Below, piece after piece: positions 17,357 to 25,603 of a DNA stretch of 64,000 nt (positions are counted from its first letter, which is position 1; the number at the start of each line of letters is the position of its first letter). The stretch lies in NCBI GenBank assembly GCA_964523405.1, contig CAZGAQ010000009.1, positions 88,143-152,142 on the forward strand. The letters run 5' to 3'. The notes beneath the pieces were generated by a model that was not told the origin of the DNA, searched no databases, and saw only the letters and a program-made list of their open reading frames with translations. The stretch comes from CAZGAQ01 sp964523405. Lineage in GTDB: Bacteria; Planctomycetota; Phycisphaerae; UBA1845; Fen-1342. Position numbers and translations under genes: made by a program.

Positions 17357-17734
17357 ATGGCGCAAAGCGTAGCCATTATCGGGGCGTCCGCGGACCGGGC
17401 GAAGTTCGGGAACAAGTCCGTGCGCGCACACGCCGACCGCGGCTGGCGGGTCTACCCGGTGAATCCGCGGGCGGTCGAGATTGAAGGGTGGCCCGCCTAC
17501 GCGAAGCTGGCGGACATTCCTGGGCCGGTCGACCGGGTTTCGTTGTACGTGCCTCCGGAAGTGGGGCTGGCGCTGCTGGACCAGATCGCGGCGCTGCGGC
17601 CGCAGGAAGTGTACGTGAACCCTGGGGCGGAGAGCGTGGAGCTGCTAGCCCGCGCGCGGAGCCTGGGGCTGAACGTGGTCGTGGCGTGCAGCATGCTGGC
17701 GATCGGAGCGCCCCCGGAGCAGTATGACGATTGA
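17357..17734 (+). CDS. CoA-binding domain protein (YccU-like)
   Basis: Small Rossmann-fold protein of 125 residues with the CoA-binding domain found at the N-terminus of succinyl-CoA synthetase alpha. It opens SVAIIGASADRAKFGNKSVRA and includes GWRVYPVNPRAVEIEG, VSLYVPPEVGLALLDQI and VYVNPGAES. Stand-alone members are common in bacteria and their role is unclear. ATG at 17357 has GGGAG six bases upstream; the open frame further upstream is unlike the family. The next gene, a histidine kinase, either starts 110 bp downstream or overlaps this stop by four bases if a TTG start is used. Confidence 0.87.
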   Translation: MAQSVAIIGASADRAKFGNKSVRAHADRGWRVYPVNPRAVEIEGWPAYAKLADIPGPVDRVSLYVPPEVGLALLDQIAALRPQEVYVNPGAESVELLARARSLGLNVVVACSMLAIGAPPEQYDD

Positions 17735-17844
17735 GGCGGGGTCCGCGCGGCGTCGTCGCGGCCGGGCAGCGCGCTTGGCCAAGTTGCGTGATTGCGGTTA
17801 TCGTCGGCGGGGTGCTGGCGCTGGTGGTGGCGCGCGAGAGCGGG

Positions 17845-20595
17845 ATGGCGATGGACGTGTCGTCGGCGAACTGGGCTAAGCACGAGTGGGGCAGGCAGTA
17901 CGCCGCGCTCGTGGGAGCAGCGGGGGGCACGGGCGTGGCGGAGGCACTGGCGCAGGCGGAGGAACTCGGAGCGCGGTTGCGCGCGGCGGGTGTGGCGCTG
18001 CCGCAGGTGGGGCGGCTCCACGGGGCGGTGCTGGCGGAGTGTGCGGGGGAGGCGGCGGGGGCGCAGGCGACGCGGGTGCTGGAGGCGTGTCTGGCGGGGT
18101 ATGCGGCAGCCGGGGAGGTGGATCGCGACAGCGCGGCGGCCGGCGGCGACGACGCATTTCGACGGCTGGCGGATCACGTGCCAGAGGCGATCATTCGTCT
18201 CGACCGGAATCTGCGGCACGTGTACGTGAACGCCGAGGTGGAGCGTGTGTTCGGGTGGCCGCAGGCGGTGTTTCTGGGGAAGCGGAACACGGAGCTAGCG
18301 TATCCGCCGGAAGCGGTGGCACAGTGGGATGCGATTCTGGAGCGGGTGGTGGCGACCGGTCAGGAGGAGCAGACGCAGTTTCGGCTGGAGACGCCGACGG
18401 GCCTGCGGCACTACCAGGCACAGGTGCTGCCGGAGTTTGGGGCAGACGGGCGTGTGGAAACGGTGCTGGTGGTGTCGCGCGACGTGACCGCGTTCAAGCA
18501 GACGGAGGCGGAGCTGCAGCGGCACCGCGAGGACCTGGAGGAACTGATTGCGCAGCGGACGCGCGAGTTGGCGGTTGCCAACGAACAACTGCGGACGGAG
18601 CTGCGGGAGCGGCGGCAGGCGGAGCATTTGCTGCGTTTGCAGCGTGATCTTGCGGTGGTGCTGGGGTCGGTGACGGACTTGGCCGCGGGGCTGGCGCGCG
18701 TTCTGGAAGCGGGCCTGAGCATCGAGGGGATTGACGCCGGGGGCATCTACGTGCGGAATCCGGAGACGGGCGAGCTGCGCCTGGCGACATACCGGAATCT
18801 GTCGCCGGAGTTCGCGGAGTTGGTGGCGTATTATGGGCCGGATGCGCCCGAGGCGCGGCAAGTGGCGGAAGGGCGGGTGGTGAATCAGCCGTTGCTGGGG
18901 CCCGGGCGCACGCTGACAGCGGTCGAGCGCGAAGGGCTGCGTTCGCTGATTGCCATCCCGATTCTGCATCGGGGCGAAGTGTTGGGGGCCCTGAATCTGG
19001 CCTCGCGACAACTGGATGTGCTGCCGGAGCCGACGCGGCATGCGGCGGAATCGATCGCTGCGCACGTTGGGGCGATGATGGAGCGCGTGCGCGCCGAGAT
19101 GACGCTACGGGAGAGCGAAGAGCGTTACCGGCTGCTGGCGGACAATGCGAGCGACATGATCTCGCGCGTGGATGCGGCGGGTGCGTTCTTCTACGCGTCG
19201 CCGGCGTGCCAGGCGCTACTGGGGTACCGGCCGGAAGAGCTGTGCGGGCGTTCCACGTACGATTTGTTTCATCCGGATGACCGCGGGGCGTTGCAGGCCT
19301 ATCACCAGGCGGTCTTGAACGACCTGCCGCGGGGAGTGCTCACGCACCGGATGCAACGGCGGGATGGGAGTTACGGGTGGTACGAGGCGACGGCGCGCGC
19401 CGTGCGTGATGGGCGCGGCATGATTACCGAGATCATCGCGGTCACGCGGGACATCACCGCGCGGCGGCGCGCGGAGGAGGCGCTGCGCGACAGTGAAGCC
19501 CTGTTTCGGACCATGGCGCAGATCACGCCGGTGTCGGTTTCGATCATCCAAGACGGGCGGGTGGTCTACGCGAACGAGGCGGCCAGCCGGATGCTGGGGT
19601 ACACCCCGGAGGAGTTGCTGGCGCGGGCGCCGTGGGATTTTGTGCACGCGAGTGTGCGGGACGCGCTACGGCAGCAGCTGGTCGATCGGCTGGCGGGACG
19701 GCCGGTGCCGGCGCGGTACGAGCTGCGGATGGTGACGCATGACGGGCGCGAGTTGTGGGTGGACAACTCGGTGGCGATGCTGGAATATCGGGGGCAGCGG
19801 GCGGTGCTGGTGGCGGGGGTCGATCTGACGGCGCGGAAGCGCGCGGATGAGGAGGCGCGGTGCCACCAGGAACAACTCGCGCATGTCGCACGGGTGAGCA
19901 CGATGGGCGAGATGACCTCGGGCGTGGCGCACGAGCTGGCGCAGCCGCTGTCGGCGATCCTGTATTTTGCGCGTAGTTGTGAATCGCGTTTGCAGGCGGG
20001 CGGCTGGGGGGTGGCGGAGGCGGTGGCGACGCTGCAGAAGATCGCGGTGCAGGCGGAGCGGGCCGGCGAGTTCATTCGTCGCATGAAGGCGTTTATCCGC
20101 AAGGCGGAGCCGGTGCGGATCACCGCCGAGCTGAATCGCATCGTGCAAGAAGCCCTGAACCTGGCGGGGGCGGAAGCCCAGACGCGGCAGGTGCGCCTCC
20201 GGACGGAGCTGGCCGCGGCGGTGCCGGCGGTGGTGGTGGACCCGATCCAGATCGAGCAGGTGATCCTGAATCTGGTGCGCAACAGCATCGAAGCGCTGGC
20301 GCCGCTGCCGCCCGCGCAGCGTGAGGTGTGGGTGCAGTCGTGCGTGAGGGCCACGGGGCGCGTGGAGGTGCACGTGCGGGATGGCGGGCCCGGCATTCCG
20401 GCGTCGGTGGCGGAGCACCTGTTTGATCCGTTCTTTACGACCAAGTCGCACGGGCTGGGGCTGGGGCTGCCGATCAGCCGGTCCATCGTGGAGGCGCACG
20501 AAGGGAAGCTGCGCCTGCAGTCGGCGGCAGCGGGGGCGACCGAGTTCGTGTTCGACCTGCCGACCGCGGGGAGGGAAGCGCATGGAATCGAGTGA
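17845..20595 (+). CDS. PAS/GAF sensor histidine kinase (FixL-type kinase core)
   Basis: Multi-sensor kinase of about 916 residues. From the N-terminus: an alpha-helical region; PAS 1 (about 100-220); a coiled coil (EELIAQRTRELAVANEQL); a GAF domain (about 270-415); PAS 2 (about 430-550) and PAS 3 (about 555-670); a dimerisation domain with phospho-acceptor His696 in GVAHELAQPLSAI; and an ATPase domain with QVILNLVRNSIEA, DGGPGIP, FDPFFTTK and GLGLGLPIS. The H-box is of the FixL/DctB type. There is no convincing transmembrane span with this start, so it is probably cytoplasmic. A TTG start at 17731 would add 38 residues with a weak hydrophobic stretch. Its partner is the regulator that overlaps its 3' end. 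Confidence 0.9.
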   Translation: MAMDVSSANWAKHEWGRQYAALVGAAGGTGVAEALAQAEELGARLRAAGVALPQVGRLHGAVLAECAGEAAGAQATRVLEACLAGYAAAGEVDRDSAAAGGDDAFRRLADHVPEAIIRLDRNLRHVYVNAEVERVFGWPQAVFLGKRNTELAYPPEAVAQWDAILERVVATGQEEQTQFRLETPTGLRHYQAQVLPEFGADGRVETVLVVSRDVTAFKQTEAELQRHREDLEELIAQRTRELAVANEQLRTELRERRQAEHLLRLQRDLAVVLGSVTDLAAGLARVLEAGLSIEGIDAGGIYVRNPETGELRLATYRNLSPEFAELVAYYGPDAPEARQVAEGRVVNQPLLGPGRTLTAVEREGLRSLIAIPILHRGEVLGALNLASRQLDVLPEPTRHAAESIAAHVGAMMERVRAEMTLRESEERYRLLADNASDMISRVDAAGAFFYASPACQALLGYRPEELCGRSTYDLFHPDDRGALQAYHQAVLNDLPRGVLTHRMQRRDGSYGWYEATARAVRDGRGMITEIIAVTRDITARRRAEEALRDSEALFRTMAQITPVSVSIIQDGRVVYANEAASRMLGYTPEELLARAPWDFVHASVRDALRQQLVDRLAGRPVPARYELRMVTHDGRELWVDNSVAMLEYRGQRAVLVAGVDLTARKRADEEARCHQEQLAHVARVSTMGEMTSGVAHELAQPLSAILYFARSCESRLQAGGWGVAEAVATLQKIAVQAERAGEFIRRMKAFIRKAEPVRITAELNRIVQEALNLAGAEAQTRQVRLRTELAAAVPAVVVDPIQIEQVILNLVRNSIEALAPLPPAQREVWVQSCVRATGRVEVHVRDGGPGIPASVAEHLFDPFFTTKSHGLGLGLPISRSIVEAHEGKLRLQSAAAGATEFVFDLPTAGREAHGIE

Positions 20596-21208
20596 ACGGA
20601 CGGTGTACGTGGTGGACGATGACGCCGTGTTGTGCGAGGCGCTGCAGGCGTTGCTGGAGGCGGAGGGTCTGCGGGTCGAGACCCACACGAGTGCGGAGAG
20701 CTTTCTGGCGGCGCGCTGCGGGCACGAGGCGGGTTGCCTGGTGCTGGACGTGCGCATGCGCGGCATGAGCGGGCTGGAACTGCAGGAGCACCTCGTGCAA
20801 CTCGGCGCGACGCTGCCGGTGATCGTGCTGACGGGGCACGGCGACGTACCGATGGCCGTGCGGGCGGTGAAGGCGGGGGTGGTGGATTTTCTGGAGAAAC
20901 CCGTCAACGACCAATTGTTGCTGGAGCGGATCCGCAACGCCCTGGCGCTGGACGCGCAGCGGCGCGCGCAGCGAGTCCGGCGCGCAGAAGCCCAGCGGCG
21001 GCTGGACAGCCTGACGGCCCGGGAGTATGAGGTGATGGAGCGCGTGGTCGCTGGGCTGGCGAACAAGCAGATTGCCGGTGAGTTGGGCATCACGGAGAAG
21101 ACCGTGGAGGCGCATCGCAAGCACGTTATGGACAAGCTGGCGGTGGGCGGCGTGGCCGAGCTGGTCGTACTGGTGCTGCAGTGCCGGGGGCAGGAGATGC
21201 CATCCTGA
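20582..21208 (+). CDS. FixJ/NarL-type response regulator
   Basis: Two-domain transcription regulator of 208 residues. The receiver domain has acidic residues VVDDD at 10-14, the phospho-acceptor Asp56 in CLVLDVRM, a threonine in IVLTGHGD and a lysine in DFLEKPVN. The C-terminal LuxR-type helix-turn-helix runs LTAREYEVMERVVAGLANKQ through GITEKTVEAHRKHVMDKL. The receiver and linker match the FixJ/TodT subfamily, which partners FixL/TodS kinases. The start at 20582 lies inside the kinase gene and overlaps it by 14 bp, so the pair is co-translated. Target genes are not evident nearby. Confidence 0.94.
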   Translation: MESSERTVYVVDDDAVLCEALQALLEAEGLRVETHTSAESFLAARCGHEAGCLVLDVRMRGMSGLELQEHLVQLGATLPVIVLTGHGDVPMAVRAVKAGVVDFLEKPVNDQLLLERIRNALALDAQRRAQRVRRAEAQRRLDSLTAREYEVMERVVAGLANKQIAGELGITEKTVEAHRKHVMDKLAVGGVAELVVLVLQCRGQEMPS

Positions 21209-21242
21209 TGTGCGTGAGGTCCAGCGACCGGCGGCAGGTGCG

Positions 21243-22880
21243 ATGAGCACGGACGCGGCTGCATTGCAGGCAGAGCCGGGGGCGGGGCGGCCGTGGCGCG
21301 CGGGTGTGGCGGCGGTGCTCGCACTGGCGGGCGCGTGGCGGCTGGTGATCGCGCTGCTGCTGCCGGCGCTGTCGCGGGACGGGGTGGTATTCTGCGGATA
21401 TGCGCGGGAGCTGGGGCGGCTGGGGGTGGCGTACCTGCGGCAGCCGGAGGCGCAGCAGCATCCGTTGTATCCGGCGCTGGTGCTGGCGGCGCAGCGCGCG
21501 GCGCGGCTGCTGGGGGCGGCGGACACGCCGTGGACGTGGCAATACAGCGGGCAGTTCGTAGCGGGGTTGGCGGGCGTGGCGGTGGTGGCGCTCGTGGGGG
21601 CAATCACGGCCCGATTGATCCGGCGGCTGGCGCTACCCGTGAAGCGTGAGACGACGGTGCTGGCAGCGATGGGGCTGGCGACGGTGCTGGATGCGAACAT
21701 CTGGCTGTCCGCGGACGTGATGTCCGACCAGGTGCATCTGGCGCTGTATCTGGGGGCGGTGTACTGTTTGCTCGATCTGCAGAGCCTGCGGGCGGCGCTG
21801 GCGGCGGGGGTGCTGACAGGACTAGCGTTCTTGGTGCGGCCGGAGGGGCTGATGCCGCTGGCAGGGGGGCTGGCGGTGCTAGCGACGCAGTGGCGGCATG
21901 CCGGGCCGCAGGCGTGGCGCGGGCCGGTGGGGCGGGCGACGGTGCTGCTTGCGGCGGTGCTGGTGCTGGTGGCGCCGTACTGGGTGCTGGTGGGGCGGTT
22001 CTCGACCAAGAAGAACCCGCTGGAGACGCTGGAGCACGCGGCGGTGGTGGAGATGCCAGGCGAGGTGCCGGCGGATGACGGGGTCGTGCTGGCGAAGCTT
22101 GAGCAGCGCGAATACTCGTGGCTGACGGTGGTGCCGGAGGCGCTGTACAAGACCTTGCGGGCGGGGCGTGTGCTGGTGCCGCTCTTCGCGCTCTTGCCCG
22201 TGGTGAATTTGCGGAAGCAGTGGCTGGGGCCCGTGCTGGTCGGGTGGACGGCGTGCATCGCGGGGCATTTTGCGGCCGTGCTGATGCTGCTGAAGCATCC
22301 AGGGGGCGGGTATCTGCACCCGCGGCACACGCTCGTGATCGTGGCGCTTTTGATGCCCTTCGCCGCGCTGCTGATTGGGCGGCTGGTGGTGCTGGCGCGC
22401 GAGCGCCGGCAGCCGGTGCTGAGGTGGGCGGTGCTGGCGGTGGTGTATTTGCCGCTGGGACTGTACGGGCTCCGCATTCCCAATGACGCAGATCGGTTTC
22501 TGACGGCCAGCGCGCGGTGGCTCAACGCACATGAACCCAATGCGGCCGGGCAGCGCCTGGTGAGCGGATCGAGTCCGCAGCGGATTGCGTTCTATGCGGG
22601 GTTGCGGTGGCAGCCGTGGTGGGAAGATCAGAGGGATTACGAGAGTCTGGCGGGGCTGCTGCGCAGTGGGCCGCCGGGGTATTTTGCGTTGGAGCTGGAG
22701 AGCCCGCGGGTGAAGCGGCCGGGATTCGAGATTGCGGGGAATCGGGCGCTGCTCGCCCGGCTGCTGGCGGACGAGACGGTGGCGCCGAGACTGACGGCGC
22801 TGCACGTGGAGACGAGCGCGGACGGGCGCGAGCTGCATTTGTTTCGGTTGGTGCCGCCGGCGGCGCCGCGGGTGGAGTAG
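21243..22880 (+). CDS. Membrane glycosyltransferase (ArnT/PMT-like GT-C)
   Basis: Polytopic membrane protein of 545 residues with roughly ten hydrophobic helices. It has the GT-C layout: an acidic residue in the first external loop (ALLLPALSRDGVVF), then a QQHPLYPAL segment typical of lipid-linked-sugar transferases, a multi-helix core, and a soluble C-terminal domain from about residue 430. It likely transfers a sugar from a polyprenyl-phosphate donor on the outer face of the membrane. ATG at 21243 follows the response regulator by 34 bp and precedes asparagine synthase by 12 bp, suggesting one transcript. Donor and acceptor are unknown. Confidence 0.8.
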   Translation: MSTDAAALQAEPGAGRPWRAGVAAVLALAGAWRLVIALLLPALSRDGVVFCGYARELGRLGVAYLRQPEAQQHPLYPALVLAAQRAARLLGAADTPWTWQYSGQFVAGLAGVAVVALVGAITARLIRRLALPVKRETTVLAAMGLATVLDANIWLSADVMSDQVHLALYLGAVYCLLDLQSLRAALAAGVLTGLAFLVRPEGLMPLAGGLAVLATQWRHAGPQAWRGPVGRATVLLAAVLVLVAPYWVLVGRFSTKKNPLETLEHAAVVEMPGEVPADDGVVLAKLEQREYSWLTVVPEALYKTLRAGRVLVPLFALLPVVNLRKQWLGPVLVGWTACIAGHFAAVLMLLKHPGGGYLHPRHTLVIVALLMPFAALLIGRLVVLARERRQPVLRWAVLAVVYLPLGLYGLRIPNDADRFLTASARWLNAHEPNAAGQRLVSGSSPQRIAFYAGLRWQPWWEDQRDYESLAGLLRSGPPGYFALELESPRVKRPGFEIAGNRALLARLLADETVAPRLTALHVETSADGRELHLFRLVPPAAPRVE

Positions 22881-22892
22881 GGAGCGGCGTCG

Positions 22893-24788
22893 ATGTGCGG
22901 AATTCTCGGCGGATTGGCGCTGGAGCCGTGGGATGTCGTGGCGGAGGCGGGGCGGCTAGCGCGCGCGGTGGATACGTTGGCGCATCGCGGCCCGGACGAT
23001 CGCGGCGAGTTGGTGACGGCGGACGGGCGGGGTTTTCTGGGGCATCGGCGGCTGAGCATCATTGATTTGGCGGGCGGGCATCAGCCGCTGACGGAGGAAA
23101 CCGGGCGGGTGCATCTGTGCTACAACGGGGAGATCTACAACTATCGCGCACTGCGGGCGGAATTGCAGAAACGCGGGCACGTGCTGCGGACGGCGACGGA
23201 TGGCGAGACCGCGGTGCACCTGTACCAGGAAGACCCGGATACGTTCGCCGCGCGATTGAGCGGGATGTTCGCGATCGCCGTGCTCGACGAGGCGAAGGGG
23301 GAGCTGACGCTGGCGCGCGACCGGCACGGTATCAAGCCGCTGTATTACTATCAGGGGACGGATCGCGTCATCTTCGCCTCGGAGCTGAAGGCGATTCTGG
23401 CGCTTCTGCCGCGGAGGCCGGCGCTGTCGGCGGCGGCACTACAGCACTATCTGCGGTGGAAGTACATTCCAGGGCCGCTGACGATCTACGACGATATTTG
23501 GGAGGTGCCGCCAGGTTTTATTCTGCACGTGCGGCCGGAGCGGCGGACGCGGCGGCTGGAGTACGACTTACAGCGGTACTGGCAAGTGCGGTTCCCGGAA
23601 GATCCGGGCGAGCGGATCACGGAGGAAGCGGAAGCGCTGGAGCAACTTGACGCGTGCGTGCGTGCAGCGGTCGAAAATCACCTGGAGGCGGACGTCGAGG
23701 TGGGGACGCTGCTGTCGGGCGGGGTGGACTCGTCGCTGGTGACGGCGCTGGCGGCGGAGATTTCGGGCAAGCGCATCAAGACATTCTGCGTGGGGTTTCG
23801 CGAGCCGGGGTTTGACCAATTGCCGTACGCGCGGCAACTCGCCGAGCGGTATGGGACGGAGCACCACGAAGTCTATGTCGACGTGGACCCGCTGGCGGCA
23901 ATGCCGAAGCTGGTGCGGCACTTCGATCAGCCGTTCGGGGATTCGTCGGCGCTGGCGTGCTACTACGTGTGCGAGGTGGCGGCGCGGCACGTGAAGGTGG
24001 CGCTGACGGGGGACGGCGGGGACGAGACGTTCGCGGGGTATAGGCGGTATTACGACGCGGAGGTGGCGCGGGCGCTGGACGGGCCGGTGCGGCGCGGTCT
24101 GGCGCGGGTGGCGTACGCGGTGGGCAGCGTGCTGTTCTCGCCGGAGGCGAAGTTCCTACATCGTGTGCGGGCGGCGAAGTATGGGCCGCTGGCGGGCTAT
24201 GCGCAGCGCGAGCGGATGTGTACGGAGTGGCTGATCGGGCGGCTGCTGGGGGCGCGGTACCGGGAGCCGAACGCGACGGACGTTGTGAGTCTCTATGGCC
24301 GGACGGCGCGGGCGGGTTGGCCGATGGCGGATCAGGTGCAGTGGCTGGATCTGCAGACGTATCTGCCGGGGGACATTCTGCCGAAGGTGGATCGCACGAG
24401 CATGGCGTGGTCGCTGGAGTGCCGGCCGCCGCTCCTGGATCACGCGGTGACGGAGTTGGCGCTGCGGCTGGATACGCGGCTGCGGGGCGGCAGCGGGGAG
24501 GGGAAGTACATCCTCAAGCGCCTGGCGGAGCGGTATGTGCCGGCGGAGCTGATCTACCGCAAGAAGCGGGGCTTTCGTGTGCCGATTCGGCGGTGGTTCA
24601 AGCGTGAGTTGCTGGAGCACACGGCGCGGCGACTGACGGATGGTGTGCTGGTGCAGCAGGGGATTCTGGACCCGGACGGCGTGCGGTGGGTGCTGCGGGT
24701 GCAGCGGCGGGCGTGGATGAACCTGTCGAGCTGCCTGTGGGCGCTGCTGTTCATGGAAGAATGGGCGCGAGCGTATTTGGACGACTGA
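22893..24788 (+). CDS. asnB: Asparagine synthase (glutamine-hydrolysing)
   Basis: ATP-dependent amidotransferase of 631 residues. The class II glutaminase domain starts MCGILGG with Cys2 as nucleophile and includes AHRGPDDRGE, LCYNGEIYNY and GMFAIAVLDE. The synthetase domain has the PP-loop LLSGGVDSSLVTAL and LTGDGGDETFAGYRRY. Length and motifs match AsnB. In glycan clusters this family often amidates uronic acids or other sugar carboxylates rather than making asparagine; the preceding membrane glycosyltransferase makes that possible. The start has GGGAG about nine bases upstream. It is 12 bp downstream of the glycosyltransferase. Confidence 0.94.
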   Translation: MCGILGGLALEPWDVVAEAGRLARAVDTLAHRGPDDRGELVTADGRGFLGHRRLSIIDLAGGHQPLTEETGRVHLCYNGEIYNYRALRAELQKRGHVLRTATDGETAVHLYQEDPDTFAARLSGMFAIAVLDEAKGELTLARDRHGIKPLYYYQGTDRVIFASELKAILALLPRRPALSAAALQHYLRWKYIPGPLTIYDDIWEVPPGFILHVRPERRTRRLEYDLQRYWQVRFPEDPGERITEEAEALEQLDACVRAAVENHLEADVEVGTLLSGGVDSSLVTALAAEISGKRIKTFCVGFREPGFDQLPYARQLAERYGTEHHEVYVDVDPLAAMPKLVRHFDQPFGDSSALACYYVCEVAARHVKVALTGDGGDETFAGYRRYYDAEVARALDGPVRRGLARVAYAVGSVLFSPEAKFLHRVRAAKYGPLAGYAQRERMCTEWLIGRLLGARYREPNATDVVSLYGRTARAGWPMADQVQWLDLQTYLPGDILPKVDRTSMAWSLECRPPLLDHAVTELALRLDTRLRGGSGEGKYILKRLAERYVPAELIYRKKRGFRVPIRRWFKRELLEHTARRLTDGVLVQQGILDPDGVRWVLRVQRRAWMNLSSCLWALLFMEEWARAYLDD

Positions 24789-24938
24789 GGAGGTTCGCCT
24801 ATGGCCGCGGCGCCGGGGGGACGGGTGGAGGTCCGACGCCGCCGAGCGGCGCTTGCGGACCGGAGGCGATGTGGGTAGGACAGGGCCCCGCGGCCGGCGT
24901 GTTGGGTCGCGGCAGGCGTACTCGCGATTGAGGTTCGT

Positions 24939-25379
24939 ATGCGGCATGCGCTCACGCTGGGTGGTTTGCTCAGTTTTGGGATTGCCCTCTTTCACGTTGT
25001 GCTGGCTTTCTCGGTGGCGCTGCGCAAGCAGTTCAATGTGGCGGACTGGGTGGCGGATGTGCGGCCGGCGCCGCCCTATGCCGTGACGATGGCGGGCCTG
25101 GCGCTGCTATATGTGCTGTGTGGGTTGTGCGCGCTCTCCGGGGCGGGGTGGTTCAAGCCGTGGCCGCTCTTGCGGCTGGCGCTGCTGACGATCGGGATGG
25201 GGTATGCGTGGCGTGGGGTGCGGCTGATCCCGGAGCTGGCGATGAGCCTAGGGCTGCTGCATGGCACAGTCAGCGCGCACGCGTTGGCGTGTTCGTTGGT
25301 GGCGGCAGCGGCGGCGGCATGCTACCTGGGGGGGCCGGTGAGCGTGCTGGCGCAGACCAAGGATTGGTACGGGAAGTGA
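24939..25379 (+). CDS. Four-helix membrane protein of unknown function
   Basis: Not recognised. Protein of 146 residues with four hydrophobic helices: about 5-30, 48-70, 77-97 and 105-130. A short extracytoplasmic loop after the first helix has VADWVADVRPAPP. There is no motif for a transporter or enzyme. The start ATG at 24939 has GAGG five bases upstream. It lies 150 bp after asnB and 224 bp before an ABC permease gene, all on the same strand. Confidence 0.7.
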   Translation: MRHALTLGGLLSFGIALFHVVLAFSVALRKQFNVADWVADVRPAPPYAVTMAGLALLYVLCGLCALSGAGWFKPWPLLRLALLTIGMGYAWRGVRLIPELAMSLGLLHGTVSAHALACSLVAAAAAACYLGGPVSVLAQTKDWYGK

Positions 25380-25468
25380 GGCGCGGGCGGCGGGTTGACG
25401 CTGGGGGGGGCGGTTCGTACCGTCTGACGTCGGAATACGCGGGGGCTGTGTGCCGACGCGAAAATGAC

Positions 25469-25493
25469 GTCAGGCACAGAGGCCTGACGCTAC
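25469..25493 (+). repeat. Family B repeat, short form (copy 1)
   Basis: GTCAGGCAC-agag-GCCTGACGCTAC: inverse arms TCAGGC/GCCTGA and a trailing GCTAC. Near-identical to the copy at 56958-56982. Confidence 0.65.
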
Positions 25494-25519
25494 AACGTGC
25501 GTGCCGGCGCACGGATCAC

Positions 25520-25562
25520 GTGAGGCACCCGCCGCGGCGGGCAAGCTGCGGCCTGGCGCTAC
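25520..25562 (+). repeat. Family B repeat, long form (copy 2)
   Basis: GTGAGGCACCCGCCGCGGCG, then GGCAAGCTGC and GGCCTGGCGCTAC. It has the same outer ends as the short form with an internal CGCCGCGGCG hairpin. A nearly identical long copy is at 39411-39454. Confidence 0.65.
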
Positions 25563-25603
25563 CCGGCTAACCGAGCGGCCGGTGCGGAGACTAAAGGAGT
25601 AGT

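Larger units (their letters stand above)
25380..25603. other. Intergenic region carrying family B repeats
   Basis: The 224 bp contain two family B elements (25469-25493 short, 25520-25562 long) and a looser family A-like sequence just before them. No promoter was identified for the ABC permease gene that follows, apart from its AAAGGAG ribosome site. Confidence 0.5.

Noticed and set aside
19666..22540. Two long minus-strand frames (645 and 688 codons)
   Set aside because: Antisense to the histidine kinase, response regulator and glycosyltransferase genes; arginine/serine/proline-rich with no recognisable fold.
24802..24879. 25-codon open frame after asnB with a strong GAGGAGG site
   Set aside because: Arginine-rich with no conservation that can be judged; the ribosome site may be chance in G-rich DNA. 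Too short to support.
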